5,540 bases of DNA. It comes from an uncultured bacterium. Lineage in GTDB: Bacteria > Actinomycetota > Coriobacteriia > Coriobacteriales > Coriobacteriaceae. Below the pieces are notes generated by a model that was given only the letters and a program-made list of their open reading frames with translations, was not told the origin of the DNA and ran no database searches. The position numbers were made by a program, and so were the translations under genes. The stretch covers positions 1 through 5,540 of the forward strand of contig CAJMSV010000109.1 in NCBI GenBank assembly GCA_905216175.1. The letters run 5' to 3'. Of this stretch, positions 1-5,441 are shown piece after piece (within the stretch, counting starts at the first letter, position 1; every line of letters starts with the position of its first letter).

Positions 1-1
1 G

Positions 2-667
2 CTGCGGCGCTGCGGGGAGGAGATGGACCGCATGGAGCCGCTCGACGACGCCTGGGTTATGACCAAGAACCCCGAGGACACGCCGGACACCCCGACCTAC
101 ACCGAGGTTGAGTTTGAGGCCGGCAAGCCCGTCGCCGTAGACGGCAAGAAGATGAAACTCTCCGAGATCGTCATCGCCCTCAACAAGATCTCCGGCGACA
201 ATGGCTTTGGCCGTCTCGATCTGGTCGAGGATCGCCTGGTGGGCCTTAAGAGCCGCGAGTGCTATGAGGTCCCCGGAGCCCTGACGCTCATCACCGCCCA
301 CAAGGCGCTCGAGGACATCTGCGTCGAGGGCGACCTGCTCAAGACCAAGATCAAGCTCGAGCAGGATTGGGCCACCGCCGTGTACAACGGCCAGTGGTAC
401 AGCCCGCTCAAAAACGCGCTCGATGCCTTTATGGCCGATACCCAGAAGTTCGTGACCGGCACTGTCCGTCTGAAGTTCTTTAAGGGCAACTGCCATGTCG
501 TCGGCCGCAAGAGCCCCTTCAGCCTCTACGACTACGGTCTGGCTACCTACGACCGCGACACCACGTTTGACGAGAAGGCCAGCGCCGGCTTTATCGAGAT
601 CGATACGCTGTCGCTCAAGACGTGGGCAAAGGTCCAGGGCCCCAGCTCTGCTGCCGCCCAGGCCTAG
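2..667 (+). CDS. argG: Argininosuccinate synthase, C-terminal part (5' end outside window)
   Basis: This enzyme joins citrulline and aspartate using ATP to make argininosuccinate, the penultimate step of arginine synthesis, in the cytoplasm. The frame is open from the left edge, giving about 221 of the usual ~400 residues; the N-terminal ATP-binding domain lies outside the window. The ATG at 23 is internal, not a start. Recognisable family blocks are GRLDLVEDRLVGLKSRECYE, then LITAHKALE, YNGQWYSPLKNALDAF, TGTVRLKFFKG and GRKSPFSLYD. The Glu at 227-229 and the Tyr 12 residues later (263-265) match the conserved Glu/Tyr pair that contacts citrulline in known structures. The C-terminus ends in a short Ala-rich tail, as in many homologues. 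argH lies downstream, but a terminator and a small gene sit between them, so simple co-transcription is not assured. Family identity is very secure. Confidence 0.96.
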   Translation: MRRCGEEMDRMEPLDDAWVMTKNPEDTPDTPTYTEVEFEAGKPVAVDGKKMKLSEIVIALNKISGDNGFGRLDLVEDRLVGLKSRECYEVPGALTLITAHKALEDICVEGDLLKTKIKLEQDWATAVYNGQWYSPLKNALDAFMADTQKFVTGTVRLKFFKGNCHVVGRKSPFSLYDYGLATYDRDTTFDEKASAGFIEIDTLSLKTWAKVQGPSSAAAQA

Positions 668-820
668 CGCCTCCTTCCCTTGGTATCCGCGCGGCCCATC
701 CGCGTGATACATAACGGGCGCACGGGGTCCCTACCTTTCGTTATGCTTGCTGACACTTCTTAACATCGGTGGCCCCTACGTTCCGCCCGCATATATGATG
801 CCGCGTCTGCGGCTGAGTCC
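668..820. other. argG-downstream spacer, no gene seen
   Basis: No convincing coding region or promoter is visible here. It holds a short direct repeat ATCCGCG (685-691 and 698-704), a spaced inverted repeat ATAACG (711-716) / CGTTAT (739-744), and a lone -10-like TATGAT (794-799) with no matching -35. The open frames that cross it on either strand lack ribosome binding sites and recognisable protein sequence. Confidence 0.5.
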
Positions 821-855
821 GAGCCCCGCCGGGGTTGTCCGGCGGGGCTCCTTCT
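821..855 (+). terminator. Rho-independent terminator-like hairpin after argG
   Basis: A perfect 12-bp stem, GAGCCCCGCCGG (821-832) with CCGGCGGGGCTC (839-850), encloses a 6-base loop. It is followed only by CTTCT, so the U-tract is poor. It lies 153 bases after the argG stop and just before the small gene at 901. It probably ends the argG transcript, at least in part. The weak U-tract would allow read-through into the small gene and argH. A second, smaller hairpin (GCCGC 800-804 with GCGGC 809-813) precedes it. Confidence 0.75.
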
Positions 856-886
856 ATCAATTTGGCGGCTCTGCGCCTATATATAT

Positions 887-892
887 GAGGAG
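887..892 (+). promoter_or_regulatory. Ribosome binding site of the 56-residue small gene
   Basis: GAGGAG lies 8 bases before the ATG at 901, a near-ideal Shine-Dalgarno match and spacing. It is the main evidence that the short frame is translated. Confidence 0.75.
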
Positions 893-900
893 TATCCATT

Positions 901-1071
901 ATGTTCAATGCTATTGCGCATGCTTTATTTGCCCTCGCGCCCGAGTTCGATGCTGCAAGGGTCGAGGACGTCCCTATGAGCCTGAAGGCCTGGATCGATG
1001 GTTCGCAGGGCAACATCCGGAGGGAGACGTTGGGCGCCAAGTGCATGGCGCGTCACTTCTTTGCAAATTAG
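901..1071 (+). CDS. Small uncharacterised protein, 56 residues
   Basis: I do not recognise this protein and assign no function. The start is ATG at 901 behind GAGGAG, and the stop is TAG at 1069-1071. About 70% of its codons end in G or C, in keeping with real coding sequence here. The N-terminus (MFNAIAHALFALAPEFDAAR) is mildly hydrophobic but too short and interrupted for a clear membrane segment or signal peptide. The middle reads SLKAWIDGSQGNIRRETLG, and the end is basic and aromatic (MARHFFAN). One Cys (residue 48) and one Trp (31) are present. It lies between the argG terminator and argH, on the same strand, 118 bases before argH and with no clear terminator between, so it may share a transcript with argH. 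Its arginine codons are odd: three of four are AGG or CGG, while argH and ndk use CGC/CGT throughout. A long leader peptide is a weaker alternative. Confidence 0.65.
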   Translation: MFNAIAHALFALAPEFDAARVEDVPMSLKAWIDGSQGNIRRETLGAKCMARHFFAN

Positions 1072-1170
1072 CTACATGGCTCCACACACGGTGGGGTATG
1101 TGTAAAACTAGCGGTTGAAAAATCGCTTTAGCGATATGGCGCATTGCTTTGGGCGCTTGTTTTGGTATTT

Positions 1171-1181
1171 GGAGAAAGGGG
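1171..1181 (+). promoter_or_regulatory. argH ribosome binding site
   Basis: The purine-rich stretch GGAGAAAGGGG ends 8 bases before the ATG at 1190. It fixes the argH start there rather than at the in-frame ATG at 1115, which has no such site and would add 25 residues absent from the family. Confidence 0.75.
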
Positions 1182-1189
1182 ACGGTTCC

Positions 1190-2620
1190 ATGGCTCTTTG
1201 GGGCGGTCGTTTTGAGGCAGGCGTGGCCGAGGTCACGCAGGAGTTTGGCGCGTCGCTGCCGGTCGACAAACATCTCTATAAGCAGGATATCGCCGGCTCT
1301 AAGGCGCATGCCAAGATGCTGGCGGCCCAGGGCATCATCAGTGCCGAGGACGAGCAGGCGATTGCCAAGGGCCTGACCGGAATCGAACAGGATATCGATG
1401 CCGGCAACTTCACCTTCGACATCAACGACGAAGACATTCATATGTCCATCGAGAGCGAGCTGACGCGTCGCATCGGCGAGGCCGGTAAGCGCTTGCATAC
1501 CGGACGTTCGCGCAACGACCAGGTGGCGACCGACACACGCCTGGGCGTCAAGGCGCTGGCCAAGGAGCTCATGGAGGCCAATCTTGCGCTGCGCCATGTG
1601 CTGGTGGATGCGGCCAAGAAGTACGACAAGGTAATTCTGCCGGGCTACACGCACATGCAGCACGCTCAGCCCGTGCTGCTGTCGCATCATCTGCTGGCGT
1701 ATTCCTGGATGTTCGCGCGCGACTTTACGCGCCTGAAGGCAGCCTTTGATGCCGCCGACAACTGCCCGCTGGGTGCTGCCGCACTTGCCGGCACGAGTTA
1801 TCCGCTCGATCGTCAGATGACGGCTGCCGAACTTGGCTTTGCGGGTGTGATTCCCAACTCGCTCGATGCGGTTTCCGACCGCGATTTCCTGCTCGATCTG
1901 CATTACGCCGGCTCAGTCATGGCCATGCATCTGTCGCGCCTTTCCGAGGAGATCGTGCTGTGGTCGAGCTCCGAATTTGGCTTTATCACGCTTTCCGACT
2001 CGTACTCCACCGGCTCGTCCATCATGCCGCAGAAGAAGAATCCCGACTTTGCCGAGCTTATCCGCGGCAAGAGCGGCCGTGTGTATGGCAACCTGGTGCA
2101 GCTGCTCGTGACCATGAAGGGCTTGCCGCTCGCTTATAACAAGGACTTGCAGGAGGACAAGGAGGGCGCGCTCGATACCGCCCATACGCTCATGCAGTGC
2201 CTGTCGGTTATGGCCGGTATGATTTCGACTTGGACCGTCAACGAGGATGCCATGGCGCGCGAGTGCGGCGTGGGACACCTTGCCGCCACCGATGTTGCCG
2301 ATTACCTGGCTAAGCGTGGTCTGCCGTTCCGCGAGGCACACGCCGTGGTGGGCCATCTGGTCCTGATGTGTGAGAAGCGCGGCTGCAATCTTGAGGACCT
2401 GCCGTTTGAGGTGTTCCAGGAGGCAAGCTCGCTCTTTGAGCACGACATTACCGAGGCGCTCGACATCCCGTCGATTGTCGCCGCGCGCACGACCGAGGGC
2501 GGCACCGCCCCTGCCGCCGTTGCCGTGCAGCTGCAGCGTGCCGAGGCGCAGCTCGTGGTCGACGAAGGTGTGTTTGGATCGCTAACCAAGGTCGTCGAGA
2601 TGGGTCACGGGGCAAAGTAG
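1190..2620 (+). CDS. argH: Argininosuccinate lyase
   Basis: This enzyme splits argininosuccinate into arginine and fumarate, the last step of arginine synthesis. It is a cytoplasmic homotetramer of the fumarase/aspartase superfamily. At 476 residues it is close to the usual 455-470. The N-terminus MALWGGRF is typical of the family. Conserved blocks appear in order: DEDIHMSIE (81-89), LHTGRSRNDQVATD (102-115), PGYTHMQHAQP (151-161) and the superfamily signature GSSIMPQKKNP (275-285). That signature carries the mobile-loop serine that acts as catalytic base, and the Thr-His at 154-155 is the other conserved active-site pair. Nothing is truncated or missing. argG, which makes its substrate, lies upstream, but the two are not adjacent: a terminator and a small gene intervene. 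I see no clear promoter or ARG box in the 118 bases before it. It ends at its own strong terminator. Confidence 0.97.
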   Translation: MALWGGRFEAGVAEVTQEFGASLPVDKHLYKQDIAGSKAHAKMLAAQGIISAEDEQAIAKGLTGIEQDIDAGNFTFDINDEDIHMSIESELTRRIGEAGKRLHTGRSRNDQVATDTRLGVKALAKELMEANLALRHVLVDAAKKYDKVILPGYTHMQHAQPVLLSHHLLAYSWMFARDFTRLKAAFDAADNCPLGAAALAGTSYPLDRQMTAAELGFAGVIPNSLDAVSDRDFLLDLHYAGSVMAMHLSRLSEEIVLWSSSEFGFITLSDSYSTGSSIMPQKKNPDFAELIRGKSGRVYGNLVQLLVTMKGLPLAYNKDLQEDKEGALDTAHTLMQCLSVMAGMISTWTVNEDAMARECGVGHLAATDVADYLAKRGLPFREAHAVVGHLVLMCEKRGCNLEDLPFEVFQEASSLFEHDITEALDIPSIVAARTTEGGTAPAAVAVQLQRAEAQLVVDEGVFGSLTKVVEMGHGAK

Positions 2621-2670
2621 AGGTTTGGCTGAAGACGCATTGTCCATTTATTGATAAATCGTTTTTGCTT

Positions 2671-2707
2671 TACGGGCGCCTGCTGATGTGGGCGCCCGTA
2701 TTTTGTT
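2671..2707 (+). terminator. Rho-independent terminator of argH
   Basis: A perfect 10-bp stem, TACGGGCGCC (2671-2680) with GGCGCCCGTA (2691-2700), has a 10-base loop. It is followed by TTTTGTT and lies 50 bases after the argH stop. Confidence 0.88.
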
Positions 2708-2724
2708 GCTATGGGGGAGGGGCT

Positions 2725-2863
2725 TGTCGAGAACTTCTGTAGGACCTTTGGGCAGGTTGTGAAGGGGTTACGTTCGCGGGCGGCAACCGACCGCCTGCTC
2801 TGTTCGATGCGGTTGATGGGCGGTCGGATGGTACTCTAATCGGGCTTCGAAACAGAAGTGACA
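2725..2863 (+). other. Non-coding stretch with possible RNA structure
   Basis: The 385-base gap between argH and ndk has no supported gene. ACTTCTGT (2733-2740) pairs perfectly with ACAGAAGT (2852-2859), and TGTC (2725-2728) with GACA (2860-2863), so the stretch could be closed by an interrupted 12-bp stem. Inside, CCGACCGCC (2787-2795) pairs with GGCGGTCGG (2819-2827), while part of it could instead pair with GGCGG (2779-2783). This may be an RNA element, an operator region or chance in G+C-rich DNA. No promoter for it is evident. Confidence 0.3.
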
Positions 2864-2870
2864 CATATGG

Positions 2871-2902
2871 AACGCTTCAATAAATTGCAACGTTTCAATA
2901 AA
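2871..2902 (+). repeat. Tandem direct repeat, 18-base period, upstream of ndk promoter
   Basis: AACGCTTCAATAAA (2871-2884) and AACGTTTCAATAAA (2889-2902) match at 13 of 14 positions with a 4-base spacer. The second copy ends 11 bases before the likely ndk -35 box, where a transcription factor could bind as a tandem site. The pair also falls inside a 16-codon frame (ATG 2867 to TAA 2917) that would read RFNK twice, but the evidence for translation is weak. Confidence 0.6.
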
Positions 2903-2913
2903 CAGCTTTTTGT

Positions 2914-2941
2914 TTAACTGCAGCTAAAACTCTGTTACGAT
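2914..2941 (+). promoter_or_regulatory. Likely ndk promoter
   Basis: A TTAACT -35-like box (2914-2919) and a TACGAT -10 box (2936-2941) are 16 bases apart. The -10 box is preceded by TG at the extended position (TGTTACGAT). The surroundings are A+T-rich, unlike the flanking DNA. Transcription would start near 2948, leaving a leader of roughly 58 bases. Confidence 0.55.
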
Positions 2942-3005
2942 GCAGTCCAGGCGGGTGCCGGAATGGGACTTGGGCACGCGCGAACCTACTTGAAAGGCTA
3001 CTTTT

Positions 3006-3410
3006 ATGGCTATCGAGAAGACCTTCATCATGATTAAGCCCGACGCCGTGCGTGACCGCAAGATCGGCGAGATTGTTGCTCGCATCGAGCGCAGCGGCCT
3101 TGTCATCGAGCGCATGGAGATGACCACGCTCGAGCGCGCTACCGTCGAGGAGCACTACGCCCATCTGGCCGACAAGCCCTTCTTTGGCGGTCTCTGCGAC
3201 TTTATGACGAGCGGTCCGGTCGTCAAGATGGTCGTTTCCGGTCTCTCCGCTGTTGCTAAGATGCGCACCCTCATGGGCGCTACCAACCCGCTTGACGCTG
3301 CTCCTGGTACCATCCGCGGCGACTTTGCCGTCGATGTCAACGCCAACGTGATCCACGGCTCCGACTGTTTGGAGAACGCCGAGATTGAGATCAAGCGCTT
3401 CTTTGGCTAA
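3006..3410 (+). CDS. ndk: Nucleoside diphosphate kinase
   Basis: This enzyme moves the gamma phosphate from ATP to other nucleoside diphosphates through a phospho-histidine, balancing NTP and dNTP pools in the cytoplasm. Its 134 residues fall in the normal 130-150 range. All canonical active-site residues sit at their usual numbers: Lys11, Tyr51, Phe59, Arg87, Thr93, Arg104, Asn114, catalytic His117 (in NVIHGSD) and Glu128. The usual HGSDS reads HGSDC here, a mild change next to the conserved Ser119. The segment around residues 78-90 (SGLSAVAKMRTLMG) differs from the common GENAV form but keeps Arg87. The start is ATG at 3006, with GAAAGG at 2992-2997 and 8-base spacing. It has its own likely promoter and terminator, so it is probably monocistronic. 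rpiB converges on it from the other strand. Confidence 0.97.
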   Translation: MAIEKTFIMIKPDAVRDRKIGEIVARIERSGLVIERMEMTTLERATVEEHYAHLADKPFFGGLCDFMTSGPVVKMVVSGLSAVAKMRTLMGATNPLDAAPGTIRGDFAVDVNANVIHGSDCLENAEIEIKRFFG

Positions 3411-3412
3411 AC

Positions 3413-3434
3413 CAGCTTTGACTCCTTAAAGCTG
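3413..3434 (+). other. Small hairpin after ndk stop
   Basis: CAGCTTT (3413-3419) and AAAGCTG (3428-3434) form a 7-bp stem with an 8-base loop. There is no U-tract, so it is unlikely to terminate by itself. It may protect or shape the ndk mRNA 3' end ahead of the true terminator. Confidence 0.4.
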
Positions 3435-3448
3435 TTAGCGTGTGGCTT

Positions 3449-3485
3449 GGGCGCCGCGGAACTCCATCCGCGGCGCCCTTTTATT
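3449..3485 (+). terminator. Rho-independent terminator of ndk
   Basis: A perfect 11-bp stem, GGGCGCCGCGG (3449-3459) with CCGCGGCGCCC (3468-3478), has an 8-base loop and is followed by TTTTATT. Confidence 0.9.
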
Positions 3486-3537
3486 CCAAAATCTATGCAG
3501 GGGCCCGCTCGGTCATGTGTTCCGAGCGGGCCCCTGC
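3484..3537 (-). terminator. Terminator of rpiB (16-bp stem)
   Basis: A perfect 16-bp stem pairs 3497-3512 with 3522-3537 around a 9-base loop. Read on the minus strand it begins 24 bases after the rpiB stop and is followed by ATAGATTTTGG, a modest T-rich tract. The plus-strand side lacks Ts, so it mainly serves rpiB. It would also block read-through between the two convergent genes. Confidence 0.75.
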
Positions 3538-3561
3538 TGTTAGCTTGTGGCACTGAATAGT

Positions 3562-4029
3562 TTAGGCTTCGTCGACGATCTTAAGGCCGCGCGTGTGATC
3601 GATCTCGTTGAGGAGGTTAACGCGACGCTCGTGACGACCACCCTCAAACTCGGCGTCGAGCCACTCGTCGACGATCATCTTGGCGAGCTCGGAGCCCACG
3701 ACGCGGGCGCCAAAGGCGAGCACGTTGGTATTGTTGTGCATGCGAGAGAGCTTGGCGCTGAAGGGCTCGGAGCACACAACGGCGCGTACGCCCTCGACCT
3801 TGTTGGCAGCCAGGCTAATCCCGACACCGGTGCCACAGATGAGGATGCCCAGGTCGACGTCGCCGTTGGCAACGGCCTTACCCACCTTGTAGCCGGCGAT
3901 GGGGTAGTCAAAGCTCTCGGAGGTGTCGGTGCCAAAGTTCACGACCTCGCAGCCGCGCTCCTTCAGGTGCTCGGAAATGATGTTCTTGAGCTCGACGGCG
4001 GCGTGGTCGTTACCGATACCGATCTTCAT
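3562..4029 (-). CDS. rpiB: Ribose 5-phosphate isomerase B / LacAB-RpiB family sugar-phosphate isomerase
   Basis: This enzyme interconverts ribose 5-phosphate and ribulose 5-phosphate in the pentose phosphate pathway. Some relatives act on allose 6-phosphate or galactose 6-phosphate, so exact specificity is inferred. It has 155 residues, a usual length. Key family features are MKIGIGNDHA with Asp8-His9, GILICGTGVGISLAANK with the catalytic Cys65 and the anion-binding Gly-rich loop, AVVCSEPFSAKLSRMHNNTNVLAFG with His98, and EGGRHERRV near the end. The start is the ATG at 4029 (minus strand), preceded by GAGAGGAA; upstream in-frame codons to 4245 are not family-like and lack such a site. The gene is divergent from the cysteine desulfidase gene and convergent with ndk, so it is its own unit. 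Repeats that look like operators surround its likely -10 box. The close match to the E. coli RpiB active-site blocks favours the RpiB call. Confidence 0.94.
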   Translation of the reverse strand: MKIGIGNDHAAVELKNIISEHLKERGCEVVNFGTDTSESFDYPIAGYKVGKAVANGDVDLGILICGTGVGISLAANKVEGVRAVVCSEPFSAKLSRMHNNTNVLAFGARVVGSELAKMIVDEWLDAEFEGGRHERRVNLLNEIDHTRGLKIVDEA

Positions 4030-4034
4030 GGATG

Positions 4035-4042
4035 GTTCCTCT
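4035..4042 (-). promoter_or_regulatory. rpiB ribosome binding site
   Basis: On the minus strand GAGAGGAA ends 5 bases before the ATG at 4029. It decides the start against the much longer in-frame extension. Confidence 0.7.
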
Positions 4043-4090
4043 CTGGTCTGTGCGGCGCAAATGCTAAAGGTGTTTACCGCGTTCGACTGC

Positions 4091-4096
4091 ATGATA
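4091..4096 (-). promoter_or_regulatory. Candidate -10 box for rpiB
   Basis: Read on the minus strand this is TATCAT, five of six matches to TATAAT. No good -35 is seen at 16-18 bases. The GCGTAAACGC repeat sits where the -35 would be, which fits a repressed or activator-dependent promoter. A TTGACC box further upstream has a poor -10 partner. Confidence 0.35.
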
Positions 4097-4111
4097 GCGC
4101 GACTTTTGCGT

Positions 4112-4130
4112 AAACGCTCGGGCGTTTTTT
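4112..4130 (+). other. Terminator-like hairpin within divergent region
   Basis: AAACGC and GCGTTT form a 6-bp stem with a TCGG loop, running into TTT. No plus-strand gene precedes it, so it is either part of the operator cluster or a stop for stray transcription running towards the downstream gene. Confidence 0.35.
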
Positions 4131-4226
4131 GGTCAAACGCTTTAGCATGCAACAAGACCGGCTTCTCGTGAATGAATGTCGTCAGTTTGCGCTTGAGCGC
4201 CGTCTGCCGGAACCATGGTTGCGGTT

Positions 4227-4246
4227 TTTGATGCATTGTTATCAAA
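4227..4246. promoter_or_regulatory. Dyad TTTGAT-N8-ATCAAA upstream of the cysteine desulfidase gene
   Basis: The perfect half-sites TTTGAT (4227-4232) and ATCAAA (4241-4246) lie in an A+T-rich stretch 56 bases before the start at 4302, where an operator or activator site would be expected. The half-sites recall FNR/CRP-type boxes, but the 8-base spacer does not fit the 4-base FNR spacer. No clear -35/-10 pair can be fixed nearby. Confidence 0.35.
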
Positions 4247-4290
4247 TAAAAGAACTAATTATTTTCGAGAGCCCAGTCCGTTATACAAGT

Positions 4291-4296
4291 AGGAGA
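4291..4296 (+). promoter_or_regulatory. Ribosome binding site of the cysteine desulfidase gene
   Basis: AGGAGA lies 5 bases before the ATG at 4302, supporting that start. Confidence 0.75.
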
Positions 4297-4301
4297 TACC
4301 T

Positions 4302-5423
4302 ATGCCTACCGATTCCCTTCGTGATGCCGCGTTTTGCGATGTTTTGAACCGCGAGCTTGTCTGTGCGCTCGGCTGCACCGAGCCCATTGCCGTTGCCTAT
4401 GCAGCGGCACTGGCGAGCCAGACGCTCGGTTGCGAGCCCGATCATATGGACGTTGCCTGCTCGGGCAACATCATCAAGAACGTTAAGAGCGTGACCGTGC
4501 CCAACTCGGGTGGTATGCACGGTATTGAGGCGGCAGCCGTGCTGGGTGCCGTGGGTGGCGACGCTAAGAGCGCTCTCGAGGTGCTCGAGAGCGTTAACGA
4601 TGAAGACCGTGCACGCGTGGCCGAGCTCCTCGCCGACGCCGGCTACTGCGATGTGTCGCTTGTCGAGGGTGTGCCCAACCTCTACATCAAGGTGACTGCC
4701 ACGGCCGGGGGCCATACCGCGGTCGTCGAGATTACCGATCATCACACCAATGTCACGTGCCATACGCTCGACGGTATTCCGGTATGCGGCAAGTCGGCGG
4801 GGGAGTGTGCCGCCTGCGCCGAGCGTGTGGTGGCCGAGCGGGCGGCGGATAAGGCCGACACGCCCATGTCGATTGAGTCCATCATCGACTTTATTGAGGA
4901 CGGCGACATTGAGGACGCCCGCGCTGCCGTTGAGCGTCAGATTGAGCTGAATGGCGCGATCAGTGCCGAGGGCCTTGCGCACGCTTGGGGCGCCGAGGTG
5001 GGCCGCACGCTGCTGGGTGCTCGTGCCGATGACGTCGCCTGCCGTGCCCGTGCCCGTGCGGCCGCCGGGTCCGACGCCCGCATGAACGGCTGCGCGCTGC
5101 CGGTCGCCATTGTGTGCGGCTCGGGCAATCAGGGCATTACCTGCGCATTGCCCGTCATGGAGTATGCCGAGTACCTGCGTTGCGACCACGAGCGCCTGGT
5201 GCGCGCCGTGATGCTGTCCGATCTTATCGCCGTGCATATCAAGAGCTATATTGGTGCGCTCTCGGCGTTTTGCGGTGCTATTTGCGCCGCGTGCGGCGCC
5301 GGCGCTGCGATTACCTGGCTGTGCGGTGGCACGCGCGAACAGATTGGCGCGACCGTCTCGAACACGCTCGGTAACGTGGGCGGCATCGTGTGCGACGGCG
5401 CCAAGGCGAGCTGTGCCGCCAAG

Positions 5424-5441
<18 letters not shown>
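4302..5441 (+). CDS. cyuA: L-cysteine desulfidase / serine dehydratase alpha-like protein (CyuA/YhaM, UPF0597), 3' end lost to assembly artefact
   Basis: Characterised family members (E. coli CyuA/YhaM, Methanocaldococcus cysteine desulfidase) break L-cysteine into pyruvate, ammonia and sulfide using a [4Fe-4S] cluster rather than PLP. The region shows ALGCTEPIAVAYAAALA with Cys25, SGNIIKNVKSVTVPNSGG, GGHTAVVEITDHHTN, SDARMNGCALPVAIVCGSGNQG (GSGNQG at 273-278), SAFCGAI with Cys324 and VCDGAKASCAAK with Cys364 and Cys371. These cysteines are the likely cluster ligands; the exact set is inferred from the family. The protein is unusually cysteine-rich. Relatives are about 430 residues, but here the frame stops after 379, at TAA 5439-5441. 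That stop lies in sequence resembling an Illumina adapter, so the gene is best read as partial, genuine to about 5423-5438. Desulfidase versus serine dehydratase activity cannot be settled from sequence. Confidence 0.88.

Larger units (their letters stand above)
4061..4148. repeat. Operator-like inverted repeats at the rpiB promoter
   Basis: ATGCTAAAG (4061-4069) is repeated in perfect inverted form as CTTTAGCAT (4140-4148). The match continues imperfectly inward: GGTGTTTACC on one side and, on the opposite strand, CGTTTGACC on the other. Between them lies GCGTAAACGC (4108-4117), nearly palindromic and with the same GTTTA/TAAAC core. The arrangement resembles LacI-type operators that bind a repressor at two or three places, but no regulator gene is present to confirm this. 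Confidence 0.45.

Noticed and set aside
1082..1104. Possible T-box-like GGTGG element before argH
   Set aside because: Only a few bases match; there is no specifier stem, no antiterminator pairing and no terminator after it.
741..1118. Overlapping frames of about 100-120 residues on both strands across the argG-argH spacer
   Set aside because: Neither has a good start signal. The plus-strand one crosses the terminator and overlaps the better-supported small gene in another frame.
1115..1189. N-terminal extension of argH from ATG 1115
   Set aside because: The 25 extra residues are not in the family and have no ribosome binding site; ATG 1190 has both a site and the typical MALWGGRF start.
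974..1903. 309-residue open frame on the minus strand opposite argH
   Set aside because: It lies fully opposite clear argH sequence, with no ribosome binding site or family resemblance. Long antisense frames are expected in G+C-rich genes with this codon use.
2711..2839. 42-codon frame directly after the argH terminator
   Set aside because: No ribosome binding site, it begins inside the terminator tail, and the protein is not recognisable.
4030..4245. 72-residue N-terminal extension of rpiB
   Set aside because: The family starts at MKIG-type sequence, and a ribosome binding site precedes that ATG. The extension runs through the operator-like repeats.
4215..4292. 25-codon frame ending at the ribosome binding site of the desulfidase gene
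   Set aside because: Poor ribosome binding site and no coding character in an A+T-rich promoter region.
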